Below are positions 7,483-15,564 of a stretch of 19,006 bases of DNA, piece by piece. Numbering within the stretch: the stretch's first letter is position 1; the number at the start of each line of letters is the position of its first letter. The notes under the pieces were generated by a model. It did no database searches. It was not told where the DNA came from and worked only from the letters and a program-made list of their open reading frames with translations. The stretch covers positions 1 through 19,006 of the forward strand of contig JAICLM010000014.1 of the NCBI GenBank assembly GCA_025927435.1, written 5' to 3'. Origin of the DNA: Thermoleophilia bacterium (lineage in GTDB: Bacteria; Actinomycetota; Thermoleophilia; Gaiellales; Gaiellaceae). The position numbers were made by a program, and so were the translations under genes.

Positions 7483-7654
7483 AGCGCTCTCCTCGGTCGC
7501 TGCACGAGCTCGCCGCCACAGTTCGGACAGACCGACCCCAGGGCGTCCGCGCACGACAGACAGAACGTGCACTCGTACGAGCAGATGACGGCGTCGCCGT
7601 CCTCCGTCAGCGCGGTGCCGCACCGTTCACACTCCGCGCGCATCTCGAGCGCCA

Positions 7655-7655
<1 letters not shown>
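7479..7655 (-). CDS. DUF1272 zinc-ribbon-like small protein
   Basis: A 58-aa cysteine-rich protein: MALEMRAECERCGTAL, then AVICSYECTFCLSCADALG and VCPNCGGELVQRPRR. The CxxC, CxxxCxxCxxC and CxxC spacing and the ICSYECTFC core match the DUF1272 family, whose function is unknown and which probably binds two metal ions. ATG 7655 overlaps the lepA stop as TGATG, and its TGA overlaps hemW as GTGA. It is therefore translated between lepA and hemW as one coupled unit. A longer in-frame start upstream lies inside lepA and adds unrelated sequence. A role in metal or cluster handling for hemW is conceivable but is only inference from position. Confidence 0.88.
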
Positions 7656-9445
<1,790 letters not shown>

Positions 9446-9454
9446 CCCGCGGCG

Positions 9455-9460
9455 ATGGTA
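9455..9460 (-). promoter_or_regulatory. Putative -10 element of lepA
   Basis: TACCAT on the minus strand (4 of 6 to TATAAT) ends 9 nt before the lepA ATG. The same hexamer appears in front of rpsT. The 9-nt spacer CGCCGCGGG offers only a weak Shine-Dalgarno, so a very short leader is likely. No -35 box is seen. Confidence 0.35.
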
Positions 9461-9482
9461 CTGGCGCCCGTTTCGTTTCTGA

Positions 9483-9525
9483 TTCGCCGCAGCGGCGAAA
9501 TCGGCACGCCCCACCCAGGGTGGGG
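9483..9525 (-). repeat. Two tandem hairpins in the murJ-lepA gap
   Basis: The 176-nt gap 9446-9621 holds two perfect 7-bp inverted repeats, each with a 3-base loop (CTG on the minus strand). One is TTCGCCG/CGGCGAA (9483-9499) and the other CCCCACC/GGTGGGG (9509-9525). They lie about 100 nt past the murJ stop and 40-80 nt before lepA. They could end murJ transcription or act as a lepA leader, but neither has a U-tract. Nothing else is visible in the gap besides the lepA -10 box. Confidence 0.5.
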
Positions 9526-9621
9526 TCCGTGTTCCCTCCGCCCTCGCGATCGAGGCTATCCGCGGTGTCGTGTCCCGCGGCTCGCGGCTTCGTCAGCAGT
9601 CCGTGTCGCTTGTGCCGCGCG

Positions 9622-11469
9622 TCAGGCGCGGAAACGGCGCAGTCGGAGCAGCGTGTTCAGCTCGTGCACGCCGAACAGCCGGCACAAGCCGAAAAACGCG
9701 GCGTACCCGAGCGCGAGCCCGAGGCCGAGCGAGACGATCTGCGCCACGAGCGACTGGCCCAGCGCCGCGTCGAGCTCGCGCCAGATCCCCCATCCCACGC
9801 CTGCGAGCGCCGCGGAGGCAAGGGTCACGAGGCCGCACATCCGGGCGGTCTGGCCGAGCTCGAAACCGGGCAGCCGCCGCCGGAACAGAACGAGCAGCGC
9901 CGCCGTGCCGGCGATGTTCACGAGCGACGTCGAGAGCGGGATTCCCCAGGTTCCGAACCGGTAGAAGACCGCGTCGAAGACGGCGTTCAGGCCGAGGTTC
10001 CCGGCCGCGACCCAGCTCGGAATCCACGGAGACTGCAGCGAGAAGAAGCCGCGGTTCAGCATCAGCATCGTCCCGTTGAACGTGAGGCCGAGCGCGAACG
10101 CGGCGAGGCACGGCGCGACCCTCTCGGTGGCCGCCGCATCGAAGACCCCGTGCTGATAGAGGAGCCGCACGATCGGAGTCGCCAGAACGGCCGCGGCAAC
10201 ACTCGCCGGAATGAGCAGGAAGCAGATCAGGCGCAACCCCGTGCCGACGACGTTCTGGAAGGCTCTCCAGTCCTGGCGTGACGCGTGGCGGGAGAGCAAC
10301 GGGAAGAGAACGGTTGCCACCGCGACCGAGAACACCCCCTGCGGCAGCATGTAGAGCCGGAACGCCCGCACGATTGCCGCCGGGTCCTTGTTCGGGTCGA
10401 GTAAGTGCGTCGCGAAGAGCTGGTCGATCACCGCGTTGATGTTGATCAGGCCGAGTCCGATCGTGACCGGCACCATCAGCACGAACACTCGCTTCACCGC
10501 CGGGTCGCGGATGTCGATCGCCATGTGCAGCTGCCCGTCGAGCCCTCGCAGCCACGGAAGCGGCAGCAAGAACTGCGCGACCGTGGCCACGAGAATCGCT
10601 GCCGCGTAGATGTAGAGCTGCGTCGAGGTCGAGCTCGTGCTCTGTACGCCGAGCCCGAGACCCAGGAGGATGATCAGGTTCCACAAAACCGGGCTGAGGG
10701 CGGGCACGGTGAAGTGGTCGTAGCTGTTGAGGATCCCGACCACGATCCCGGTCAGCCCGAGGACGAGCACCAGCGGGAAGAGGATGCGCGCGAGGGTCGT
10801 CGCGATCGTCCCGAAGTTGTCCGGGCCGTAGCCGAAGAGCTCCATCACCCCGGGCGCGATGAGGATGAAGAGCGCGGTCAGGCCGCCGAGCCCGAGCAGC
10901 ATCAGCCAGAAGAGCGTCGAAGCCACTTGCCAGGCACGCTTCCGCTCGCCCTTCACGAGCATGTCGCTGAAGACCGGGACGAACGCGGCCGACAGCGCCG
11001 AGTCGGCCACGAGCGAGCGCACCGTGTTCGGGATGAGGAACGCGATCTCGAACGCGTTGATGGGGCCGCTGATGCTGAAGGCGGCGGCCTGCGCGATTTC
11101 CCGCGCCAGCCCCACGACCCGTGAGATACCGGTCGCGACGGCGAAGATCACGCCCGAGCGCGCGAGGCCGCGACCGACGTCCTCCGTCTCGCGTCGGGTG
11201 CCCTCGGCCGTCACTGCAGGAGCGACGGCCGCGGGAGGCGCGGCTTGCCCCTCCTGGTCGAGTGCCTGCGCCTCGAGCTCGATCAGCTCGTCGCGCTCGC
11301 TGTCGCGGTGGGGTCGGATGATCGCCGTCGAACGCTCGGAGGGGTCTTGCGCGACCGGCCAGGAGTCGAGCGTGGCGTCGCTCTCGAAGTACGTCGGCTT
11401 GCCTTTCTCGCGGCGCCGGCGATCCCGCTCGAGCCGCCGTTCGTGCCGCTGCCGCTCGGCGTCGTCCAC
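9622..11469 (-). CDS. murJ: Lipid II flippase MurJ (MviN family) with long N-terminal extension
   Basis: A 615-aa membrane protein of the MurJ/MviN family, which flips lipid II across the inner membrane for peptidoglycan synthesis. The membrane part starts near residue 100 with RGLARSGVIFAVATGISRVV and GLAREIAQAAAF. It continues through NAFEIAFLIPNTVRSLVADS, ALSAAFVPVFSDML and SYDHFTVPALSPVLWN. Later segments include RLYMLPQGVFSVAVATVLFP and LLSRHASRQDW; about 14 helices are expected. Residues 1-100 are charged, rich in Arg, Glu, Pro and Ala, and predicted cytoplasmic. I start at GTG 11469 because a TATGCT box lies exactly 6 nt upstream, giving a leaderless message. GTG 11214 (residue 86) would give a family-length protein and remains possible. 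It diverges from rpsT; lepA follows downstream after 176 nt. Confidence 0.92.
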   Translation of the reverse strand: MDDAERQRHERRLERDRRRREKGKPTYFESDATLDSWPVAQDPSERSTAIIRPHRDSERDELIELEAQALDQEGQAAPPAAVAPAVTAEGTRRETEDVGRGLARSGVIFAVATGISRVVGLAREIAQAAAFSISGPINAFEIAFLIPNTVRSLVADSALSAAFVPVFSDMLVKGERKRAWQVASTLFWLMLLGLGGLTALFILIAPGVMELFGYGPDNFGTIATTLARILFPLVLVLGLTGIVVGILNSYDHFTVPALSPVLWNLIILLGLGLGVQSTSSTSTQLYIYAAAILVATVAQFLLPLPWLRGLDGQLHMAIDIRDPAVKRVFVLMVPVTIGLGLININAVIDQLFATHLLDPNKDPAAIVRAFRLYMLPQGVFSVAVATVLFPLLSRHASRQDWRAFQNVVGTGLRLICFLLIPASVAAAVLATPIVRLLYQHGVFDAAATERVAPCLAAFALGLTFNGTMLMLNRGFFSLQSPWIPSWVAAGNLGLNAVFDAVFYRFGTWGIPLSTSLVNIAGTAALLVLFRRRLPGFELGQTARMCGLVTLASAALAGVGWGIWRELDAALGQSLVAQIVSLGLGLALGYAAFFGLCRLFGVHELNTLLRLRRFRA

Positions 11470-11475
11470 GAGGGC

Positions 11476-11481
11476 AGCATA
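11476..11481 (-). promoter_or_regulatory. Putative -10 element of murJ
   Basis: TATGCT on the minus strand is followed by 6 nt (GCCCTC) and then GTG 11469, so the expected transcription start coincides with the start codon. The same hexamer precedes holA at 12811-12806. This supports the long murJ form. No -35 box is seen. Confidence 0.45.
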
Positions 11482-11495
11482 GGGAGCGGGGTTGC

Positions 11496-11501
11496 TACCA
11501 T
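11496..11501 (+). promoter_or_regulatory. Putative extended -10 element of rpsT
   Basis: TGCTACCAT at 11493-11501 (numbering the TACCAT hexamer at 11496-11501) fits an extended -10 (TGnTAnnnT). Transcription would start near 11508, leaving a leader of about 28 nt before the rpsT ATG. It lies back to back with the murJ -10, the two hexamers being 14 nt apart in the 66-nt divergent spacer. Confidence 0.4.
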
Positions 11502-11508
11502 CGCCCGG

Positions 11509-11523
11509 CCCGCGAGCAGCGGG
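11509..11523 (+). promoter_or_regulatory. Hairpin in the rpsT leader
   Basis: CCCGC-GAGCA-GCGGG forms a 5-bp GC stem with a 5-base loop, followed by the pyrimidine run TCTCTTTCC just before the rpsT ATG. It falls within the predicted leader. It might take part in S20 autoregulation or weak attenuation; this is suggestive only. Confidence 0.35.
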
Positions 11524-11535
11524 TCTCTTTCCGAG

Positions 11536-11805
11536 ATGCCCAATATCAAGCAGCAAGAGAAGCGCGTCCGCCAGGCGGCGCGGCAGCGGCAGGAGAACCT
11601 TCGCTGGCGCTCGACCGCGAAGACGCTGATGCGCCGGCTCAACGAGGCGGTGGCGGACGGCGACGCGAAAGAGACAGACGCGCGGCACCGCGAGCTCGTC
11701 CAGTGGCTCGACCGGGCCGCGGCGAACGGCGCCCTCCACCGGAACACGGTCGCGCGGCGCAAGTCCCAGGCGGCGAAGCTCGCTGCCGGCGCCTCTGCGA
11801 AGTAG
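11536..11805 (+). CDS. rpsT: Small ribosomal subunit protein bS20
   Basis: An 89-aa basic protein that binds the 5' domain of 16S rRNA early in 30S assembly. The opening MPNIKQQEKRVRQAARQRQE, the central RSTAKTLMRRLNEAV, and the C-terminal GALHRNTVARRKSQAAKLA are typical of bS20: three long helices with the conserved N, K and R positions. Length is normal. The start is ATG 11536, without a strong Shine-Dalgarno. It is transcribed opposite to its neighbours: divergent from murJ and convergent with holA, 6 nt between the stops, with no terminator in that gap. The holA-rpsT-lepA neighbourhood is conserved in many Gram-positives, though there the genes usually share one strand. Confidence 0.96.
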   Translation: MPNIKQQEKRVRQAARQRQENLRWRSTAKTLMRRLNEAVADGDAKETDARHRELVQWLDRAAANGALHRNTVARRKSQAAKLAAGASAK

Positions 11806-11811
11806 AGACTT

Positions 11812-12798
11812 CTAGCTAGCGCGCTCGTTCGGTCGGCGCGTGATCTCGACCAGCGCCCGCTCGAGCTGCAGGTCGGGCGGCAGGCGCGATCCGCCCTTCG
11901 CCCCGGCGTCGAGCTCGGCAAGCGTGACGGTCGCCTGCGCCAGCTCCTCCGGGGAGAAGTTCGAGGCCTGCTTGACCGACTTCTCCGCCACGAACGGATG
12001 CATCTTCAGCCGGCTCGCGATCTCGCTCGATCGGACCCCTTCGTCCGTGAGGCGCGAGGCCTTCCGGACCCGGCCGACGTGGCCCACCATCGAGGCCACG
12101 AGGCGGATAAGCTCGCCCGAGCGGGGCCGGTGCGAGCGGTCGAGCAGCGACTCCGTCGCGCGTAGCGTCGCGGCGACGTCTCGCCGCCCCCACGCATCGG
12201 TGACGGCGAAAATCGGCGTCTCGGCTCGCCCGACTGCGAGCTCCTCGACGGTGGCCCGCGTGATCTGCCCGCCGTTCGCCCAGGTCGTGAGCTTCTGGAT
12301 CTCGGACGCGAGGTCGCCCACGTCGTCGCCGACAGCCTCGACGAGCGCACGACACGCGTCCCGGTCGGCAGATGCTCCGAGGCGGGAGAACTGGTCGCCG
12401 ACCCACTCCGGGAGCTGCTTCTTCGAGACGTCGTAGGCGAGGATCTGACCGGCTTTCGCGACGGCCTTGGCGAGCGCCGCGTCCTTCTTGATCCCGTCCC
12501 CGACGAGCGCGAGGACGGTGGTCGGGGCTGGAGCGGCGAGGTACGCCTCGAGCTCTTTGACGTCGGCTGCCTTCCAGATTTCCACGCCGTCCACGACGAC
12601 GAGTCGCGCCTCACCGCCGAAGAGGCCGAGGGCGTTGCAGGCGGCGACCGCTTCCTCCGCCGATGCCTCGACGGCGTGGAGCTGCTCGGTTGCGTCCTCA
12701 CCGATCCGCCCTCGCAGTCGCTGGAGCGCCACCGTGATCTTCGGCCGGTCGGTCCCCGTCAGGAGGTAGACCGGCTTCAGCTCGCGCTCGCTCGCCAC
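11812..12798 (-). CDS. holA: DNA polymerase III subunit delta (HolA)
   Basis: A 328-aa clamp-loader delta subunit; with gamma/tau and delta-prime it opens the beta clamp and loads it on primed DNA. Family features include the N-terminal ELKPVYLLTGTDRPKITVAL and the strand ARLVVVDGVEIWK. The block CRALVEAVGDDVGDLASEIQ with KLTTWANGGQIT matches the conserved helical region in which delta lists ordered residues before its third domain. AETPIFAVTDAWGRRDVAAT and SRLKMHPFVAEKSVKQASNF follow. Delta lacks a functional ATP site. The start is GTG 12798, with TATGCT 7 nt upstream; ATG 12810 lies inside that box. The first 101 nt overlap the 3' end of comEC in another frame. The order comEA-comEC-holA is the one seen in Bacillus. 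Confidence 0.92.
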   Translation of the reverse strand: MASERELKPVYLLTGTDRPKITVALQRLRGRIGEDATEQLHAVEASAEEAVAACNALGLFGGEARLVVVDGVEIWKAADVKELEAYLAAPAPTTVLALVGDGIKKDAALAKAVAKAGQILAYDVSKKQLPEWVGDQFSRLGASADRDACRALVEAVGDDVGDLASEIQKLTTWANGGQITRATVEELAVGRAETPIFAVTDAWGRRDVAATLRATESLLDRSHRPRSGELIRLVASMVGHVGRVRKASRLTDEGVRSSEIASRLKMHPFVAEKSVKQASNFSPEELAQATVTLAELDAGAKGGSRLPPDLQLERALVEITRRPNERAS

Positions 12799-14221
12799 GC
12801 TGCCAAGCATAGGCGGCGGCCGCGACCGCTCCCAGGCCGAGCACAGCGGCGGCACGAGGGGACGTGATCTGCGCGCCGGGGATGCTGGCGAACACGCGCG
12901 CACACTCCGCCACGACCCAGGCGCCCCAGCCGTTGAGCTGCGCCATCGCGGCCGCGACCGGCGGCGCGACGGGCGCGACGAGCGCCGTCAACAGCGCGAG
13001 CCCGAGCACCTCGACGACGACCGGGACGGCAACGACGTTCGCCGGCACCGTAACGAGCGAGATCTGGTGGAACTGGAACCACGTGACCGGAGCGGTCGCG
13101 AGCCCGCACGCCGTGGAGACGCCGATCAGCTGCGCGAGCTCGTGCGACACCGGGTATCCCTCGAGTGCTCGGACGACACGAGGCGTGACGACGAAGATCG
13201 CCGCAACGGCCGCGAACGAGAGCTGGAAGCCGGCGTCGAAGAGCGCATAGGGGTTCCAGCCGAGGAGCACGGCCGCGCCGACCAGCAGTGCCTGCCAGCG
13301 GTCGCGCTCGCGGCCGGCGAGCCACGCGAGCGAACCGAGACCGGCGGCGAGCGTCGCACGCACCACCGACGGATGGAGCCCGACCGCGAGCGCGTACGCC
13401 CCCACCGCTCCGAGCGCCGCGAGCTGAGCAAGGTAGATCCCGAAGCCGAGGAAGAGCATGATGGCCGCAGCCCCGCCACCCACGGCGGCGACCTTCAGTC
13501 CGTCCACCGCGAGGCAGTGATAGAGGCCCGTCGCGCGGAAGTCGTCGAGCAGGCTCTGGTCGACCTCAGAGGTTCTGCCGAGGACAATCGCCTCGATCAC
13601 GTCGCGCCGCTCGCCCTTCAGGCTCCGCGTGGTGTCGGCGCTCAGCCAGCGGCCGACCCGGTCGCCGATGCCGGCAACTCCGCCGCGTCGCCCGACGACG
13701 CGGTACGACCGGCCGTGCAGGATCGCGTGGATGCCCTGCCGGCGCAGCCACTTCGCCTCGTCGAAGCCGTTCGACGGTCCGGGCGGAGGCTTCAGCTCGC
13801 CAAGGAGCCTCAGCAGCGCGCCCGCGGGGGGCGAGCGCCCGAGCGGGAGCTGGAGCAGGACGGGCTCGTGCGTGCGGAGCGTCCCCCAGCGGAGCACGAC
13901 CGCTTTCATCCGCTGGTCGAACGATCCCACCCGCGGCTGTTCCGCGACTTCCACCACTGCCCACTCGGCCGTGCCGATGCGCGAGGCGAGCACGCTGTGG
14001 TCGAGCTGAGCTAGCCGGAGGCTCCCGCAGCCCCACGCCACGGCTGCTACCGCCGAAGCGAGCGCCGCAGCCCGGAGGTACGGACCGGAGGTCGCTAGAC
14101 CGACCACAGCGAGGACTGCGCCGACGGAGAGTGCCGGGACGACCGCCGGCCGGGCCAGGTTCGCGAGCGCGAAGCCGAGACAAAGAGCGCCGACGAACGC
14201 ATGCGGGAGACGCACGGTCAC
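12698..14221 (-). CDS. comEC: ComEC/Rec2-family DNA-uptake channel protein without metallo-beta-lactamase domain
   Basis: A 507-aa membrane protein, the predicted inner-membrane channel for single-stranded DNA in natural transformation. The N-terminal part has three hydrophobic segments and a DUF4131-like soluble domain ending near WLRRQGIHAILHGRSYRVVG. The Competence domain follows, with ERRDVIEAIVLGRTSEVDQS, FRATGLYHCLAVDGLKVAAV (usually L.HLLAISG.H in the family), VRATLAAGL, FDAGFQLSFAAVAAIF, and NVVAVPVVVEVLGLALLTAL. After the last helix only a charged tail of about 35 residues remains. The metallo-beta-lactamase domain found in B. subtilis ComEC is absent. GTG 14221 has GGAG 4 nt upstream; GTG 14215 is the alternative. 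It starts 11 nt after comEA and its 3' end overlaps holA by 101 nt. Confidence 0.88.
   Translation of the reverse strand: MTVRLPHAFVGALCLGFALANLARPAVVPALSVGAVLAVVGLATSGPYLRAAALASAVAAVAWGCGSLRLAQLDHSVLASRIGTAEWAVVEVAEQPRVGSFDQRMKAVVLRWGTLRTHEPVLLQLPLGRSPPAGALLRLLGELKPPPGPSNGFDEAKWLRRQGIHAILHGRSYRVVGRRGGVAGIGDRVGRWLSADTTRSLKGERRDVIEAIVLGRTSEVDQSLLDDFRATGLYHCLAVDGLKVAAVGGGAAAIMLFLGFGIYLAQLAALGAVGAYALAVGLHPSVVRATLAAGLGSLAWLAGRERDRWQALLVGAAVLLGWNPYALFDAGFQLSFAAVAAIFVVTPRVVRALEGYPVSHELAQLIGVSTACGLATAPVTWFQFHQISLVTVPANVVAVPVVVEVLGLALLTALVAPVAPPVAAAMAQLNGWGAWVVAECARVFASIPGAQITSPRAAAVLGLGAVAAAAYAWQRGERARAEAGLPPDGDRPAEDHGGAPATARADR
12806..12811 (-). promoter_or_regulatory. Putative -10 element of holA inside comEC
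   Basis: TATGCT on the minus strand ends 7 nt before GTG 12798 and is identical to the murJ box. It lies within the comEC coding sequence. If real, holA has its own leaderless transcript in addition to any comEC read-through, and the start is the GTG rather than the ATG at 12810. Confidence 0.4.
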
Positions 14222-14232
14222 GGAGCTCCAGA

Positions 14233-14829
14233 TCAAGGGATCACCAGCCCCTTGAGCTGTGCCATGTGCGCCGGCCCGATGCCGGGCACGCCCTCGAGCT
14301 CGGCGACCGAGTGGAATGCCCCGTGCTGCTGCCGGTAGTCGAGGATCTTCTGCGCCGTCACCGGCCCGACTCCCGGCAGGCCTTCCAGCTGCTCGAGCGT
14401 CGCCGAGTTCAGGTCGAGCGGCGCCGACGGCGACGAGCCCGCGGCGGCCGGACCCGCCGCGGCGACCGCACCGGCCACACCGCGCCCGGGCACGACGATC
14501 TGTTCCCCGTCGGCGACCGGCGCGGCGAGGTTGACCGAGTCGAGCTGCGCCTTGGCCGTCGGCCCACCGGCGGCCGCGATCGCGTCGTCGACCCTCGATC
14601 CCGAGCGAATCCGGTAGAGGCCCGCGTGCCGGACGGCACCCGCCACATCGATCACGAGCAGCCTGGCGGCAGCAGGCTTCGCGCGAGCCGGAGCCCGGAG
14701 GGGCGTCACGACCGGTGCGGCGCTTCCTCCACCGCCGAAGTGCCGGACGGCGAGCAGGAGCAGCACCGCGAGGGCCGCAGCTGCACCGAAGAGCTGGCGT
14801 CGCGACAGCGCCGGGATCCGGACGTCCAT
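14233..14829 (-). CDS. comEA: ComEA-family DNA receptor
   Basis: A 198-aa membrane-anchored DNA-binding protein of the competence system; in studied species it binds incoming double-stranded DNA outside the membrane and passes it to ComEC. A single N-terminal membrane helix, LFGAAAALAVLLLLAVRHF, follows a short basic cytoplasmic tail (RIPALSRRQ). Then come an Ala/Pro linker, an SLBB domain (VIDVAGAVRHAGLYRIRSGS, DDAIAAAGG), a second low-complexity linker, and a C-terminal helix-hairpin-helix pair. The pair reads LDLNSATLEQLEGLPGVGPV and VAELEGVPGIGPAHMAQL. I start at ATG 14829, just before the basic tail. Longer in-frame starts would overlap the divergent gene. It is followed 11 nt later by comEC. 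Confidence 0.93.
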   Translation of the reverse strand: MDVRIPALSRRQLFGAAAALAVLLLLAVRHFGGGGSAAPVVTPLRAPARAKPAAARLLVIDVAGAVRHAGLYRIRSGSRVDDAIAAAGGPTAKAQLDSVNLAAPVADGEQIVVPGRGVAGAVAAAGPAAAGSSPSAPLDLNSATLEQLEGLPGVGPVTAQKILDYRQQHGAFHSVAELEGVPGIGPAHMAQLKGLVIP

Positions 14830-14887
14830 GTCGTCGATACTGACAACGAAGCGGTGCCGCGTCTGTGTCGGCTTCCTCGTGGCTTCG

Positions 14888-14893
14888 TAAACT
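14888..14893 (+). promoter_or_regulatory. Putative -10 element of the 14900 gene
   Basis: TAAACT ends exactly 6 nt before ATG 14900, so the predicted transcription start is the A of the start codon. No Shine-Dalgarno lies between comEA and this gene. It is one of the cleanest leaderless arrangements in the window. Confidence 0.45.
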
Positions 14894-14899
14894 CGCCCG

Positions 14900-15562
14900 A
14901 TGGCCGACTGGGTGACGATCTCGGCGCTCGCCTCCGCAGGCGGGACGCTCGTGCTCGCAGGCGTGACGGTCGCCTCCGTGCGCTCGGCCAATCGCGCGGC
15001 CCGCGTCGCGGAGAGATCGCTTCTCGCCGCGCAACAGCCGCTGCTCGTCCAGTCGCGCGCCGACGACCCCGCCGTCAAAGCCGGCTTCCAGGACGACGTC
15101 TGGTTCTCGGTCCCCGGCGGCCAGGGGATCGCGAGCGCGACGGACTCGGTCGTCTACTTCGTGATCGCCATTCGCAACGTGGGAACGGGGATCGCCGTCC
15201 TGCACGGCTGGCGCCTCATTCCGGAGCTCCTCCTCGGGCGCGAGGCGCATGTGACCGCGCCGTTGCTCGAGGAGTTCACGACCCTCACCCGTGACCTTTA
15301 CGTCGCGCCGGGAGATGTCGGCTTCTGGCAGGGCTCCTTCCGCAACGCGGCCAGCGAGGGCTACCGGGAGGCACGCCGCGCCGTCGAAGCGCGACAGCGA
15401 ATGGGCGTTGACATCCTCTACGGAGACTTCGAGGGCGGGCAGCGCGTGATCAGCCGCTTCATGCTGACGCCGCGCGAGGGCGGCGACGACGTGCGCTGGT
15501 ACGCCGCTGTCGGCCGCCACTGGAACGTCGACCGGCCCGACCCGCGCGAGCGGGAGCGCTAG
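14900..15562 (+). CDS. Membrane-anchored protein of unknown function
   Basis: A 220-aa protein that I do not recognise. Residues about 5-28 (VTISALASAGGTLVLAGVTV) form one membrane helix, followed by a basic and helical stretch, RSANRAARVAERSLLAAQQP. The remaining 170 residues look like a soluble beta-rich domain. SVVYFVIAIRNVGTGIAVLH resembles strand segments common in uncharacterised actinobacterial proteins of this layout (a helix, then a 'VRNVGxGxA' strand), and WRLIPELLLG and YVAPGDVGFWQGSF follow. The C-terminus is charged (DRPDPRERER). The start is ATG 14900, next to a leaderless-type promoter. The gene is divergent from comEA by 70 nt and convergent with leuS, 2 nt between stops. It does not appear to be part of either neighbouring system. 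Confidence 0.8.
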   Translation: MADWVTISALASAGGTLVLAGVTVASVRSANRAARVAERSLLAAQQPLLVQSRADDPAVKAGFQDDVWFSVPGGQGIASATDSVVYFVIAIRNVGTGIAVLHGWRLIPELLLGREAHVTAPLLEEFTTLTRDLYVAPGDVGFWQGSFRNAASEGYREARRAVEARQRMGVDILYGDFEGGQRVISRFMLTPREGGDDVRWYAAVGRHWNVDRPDPRERER

Positions 15563-15564
15563 CC

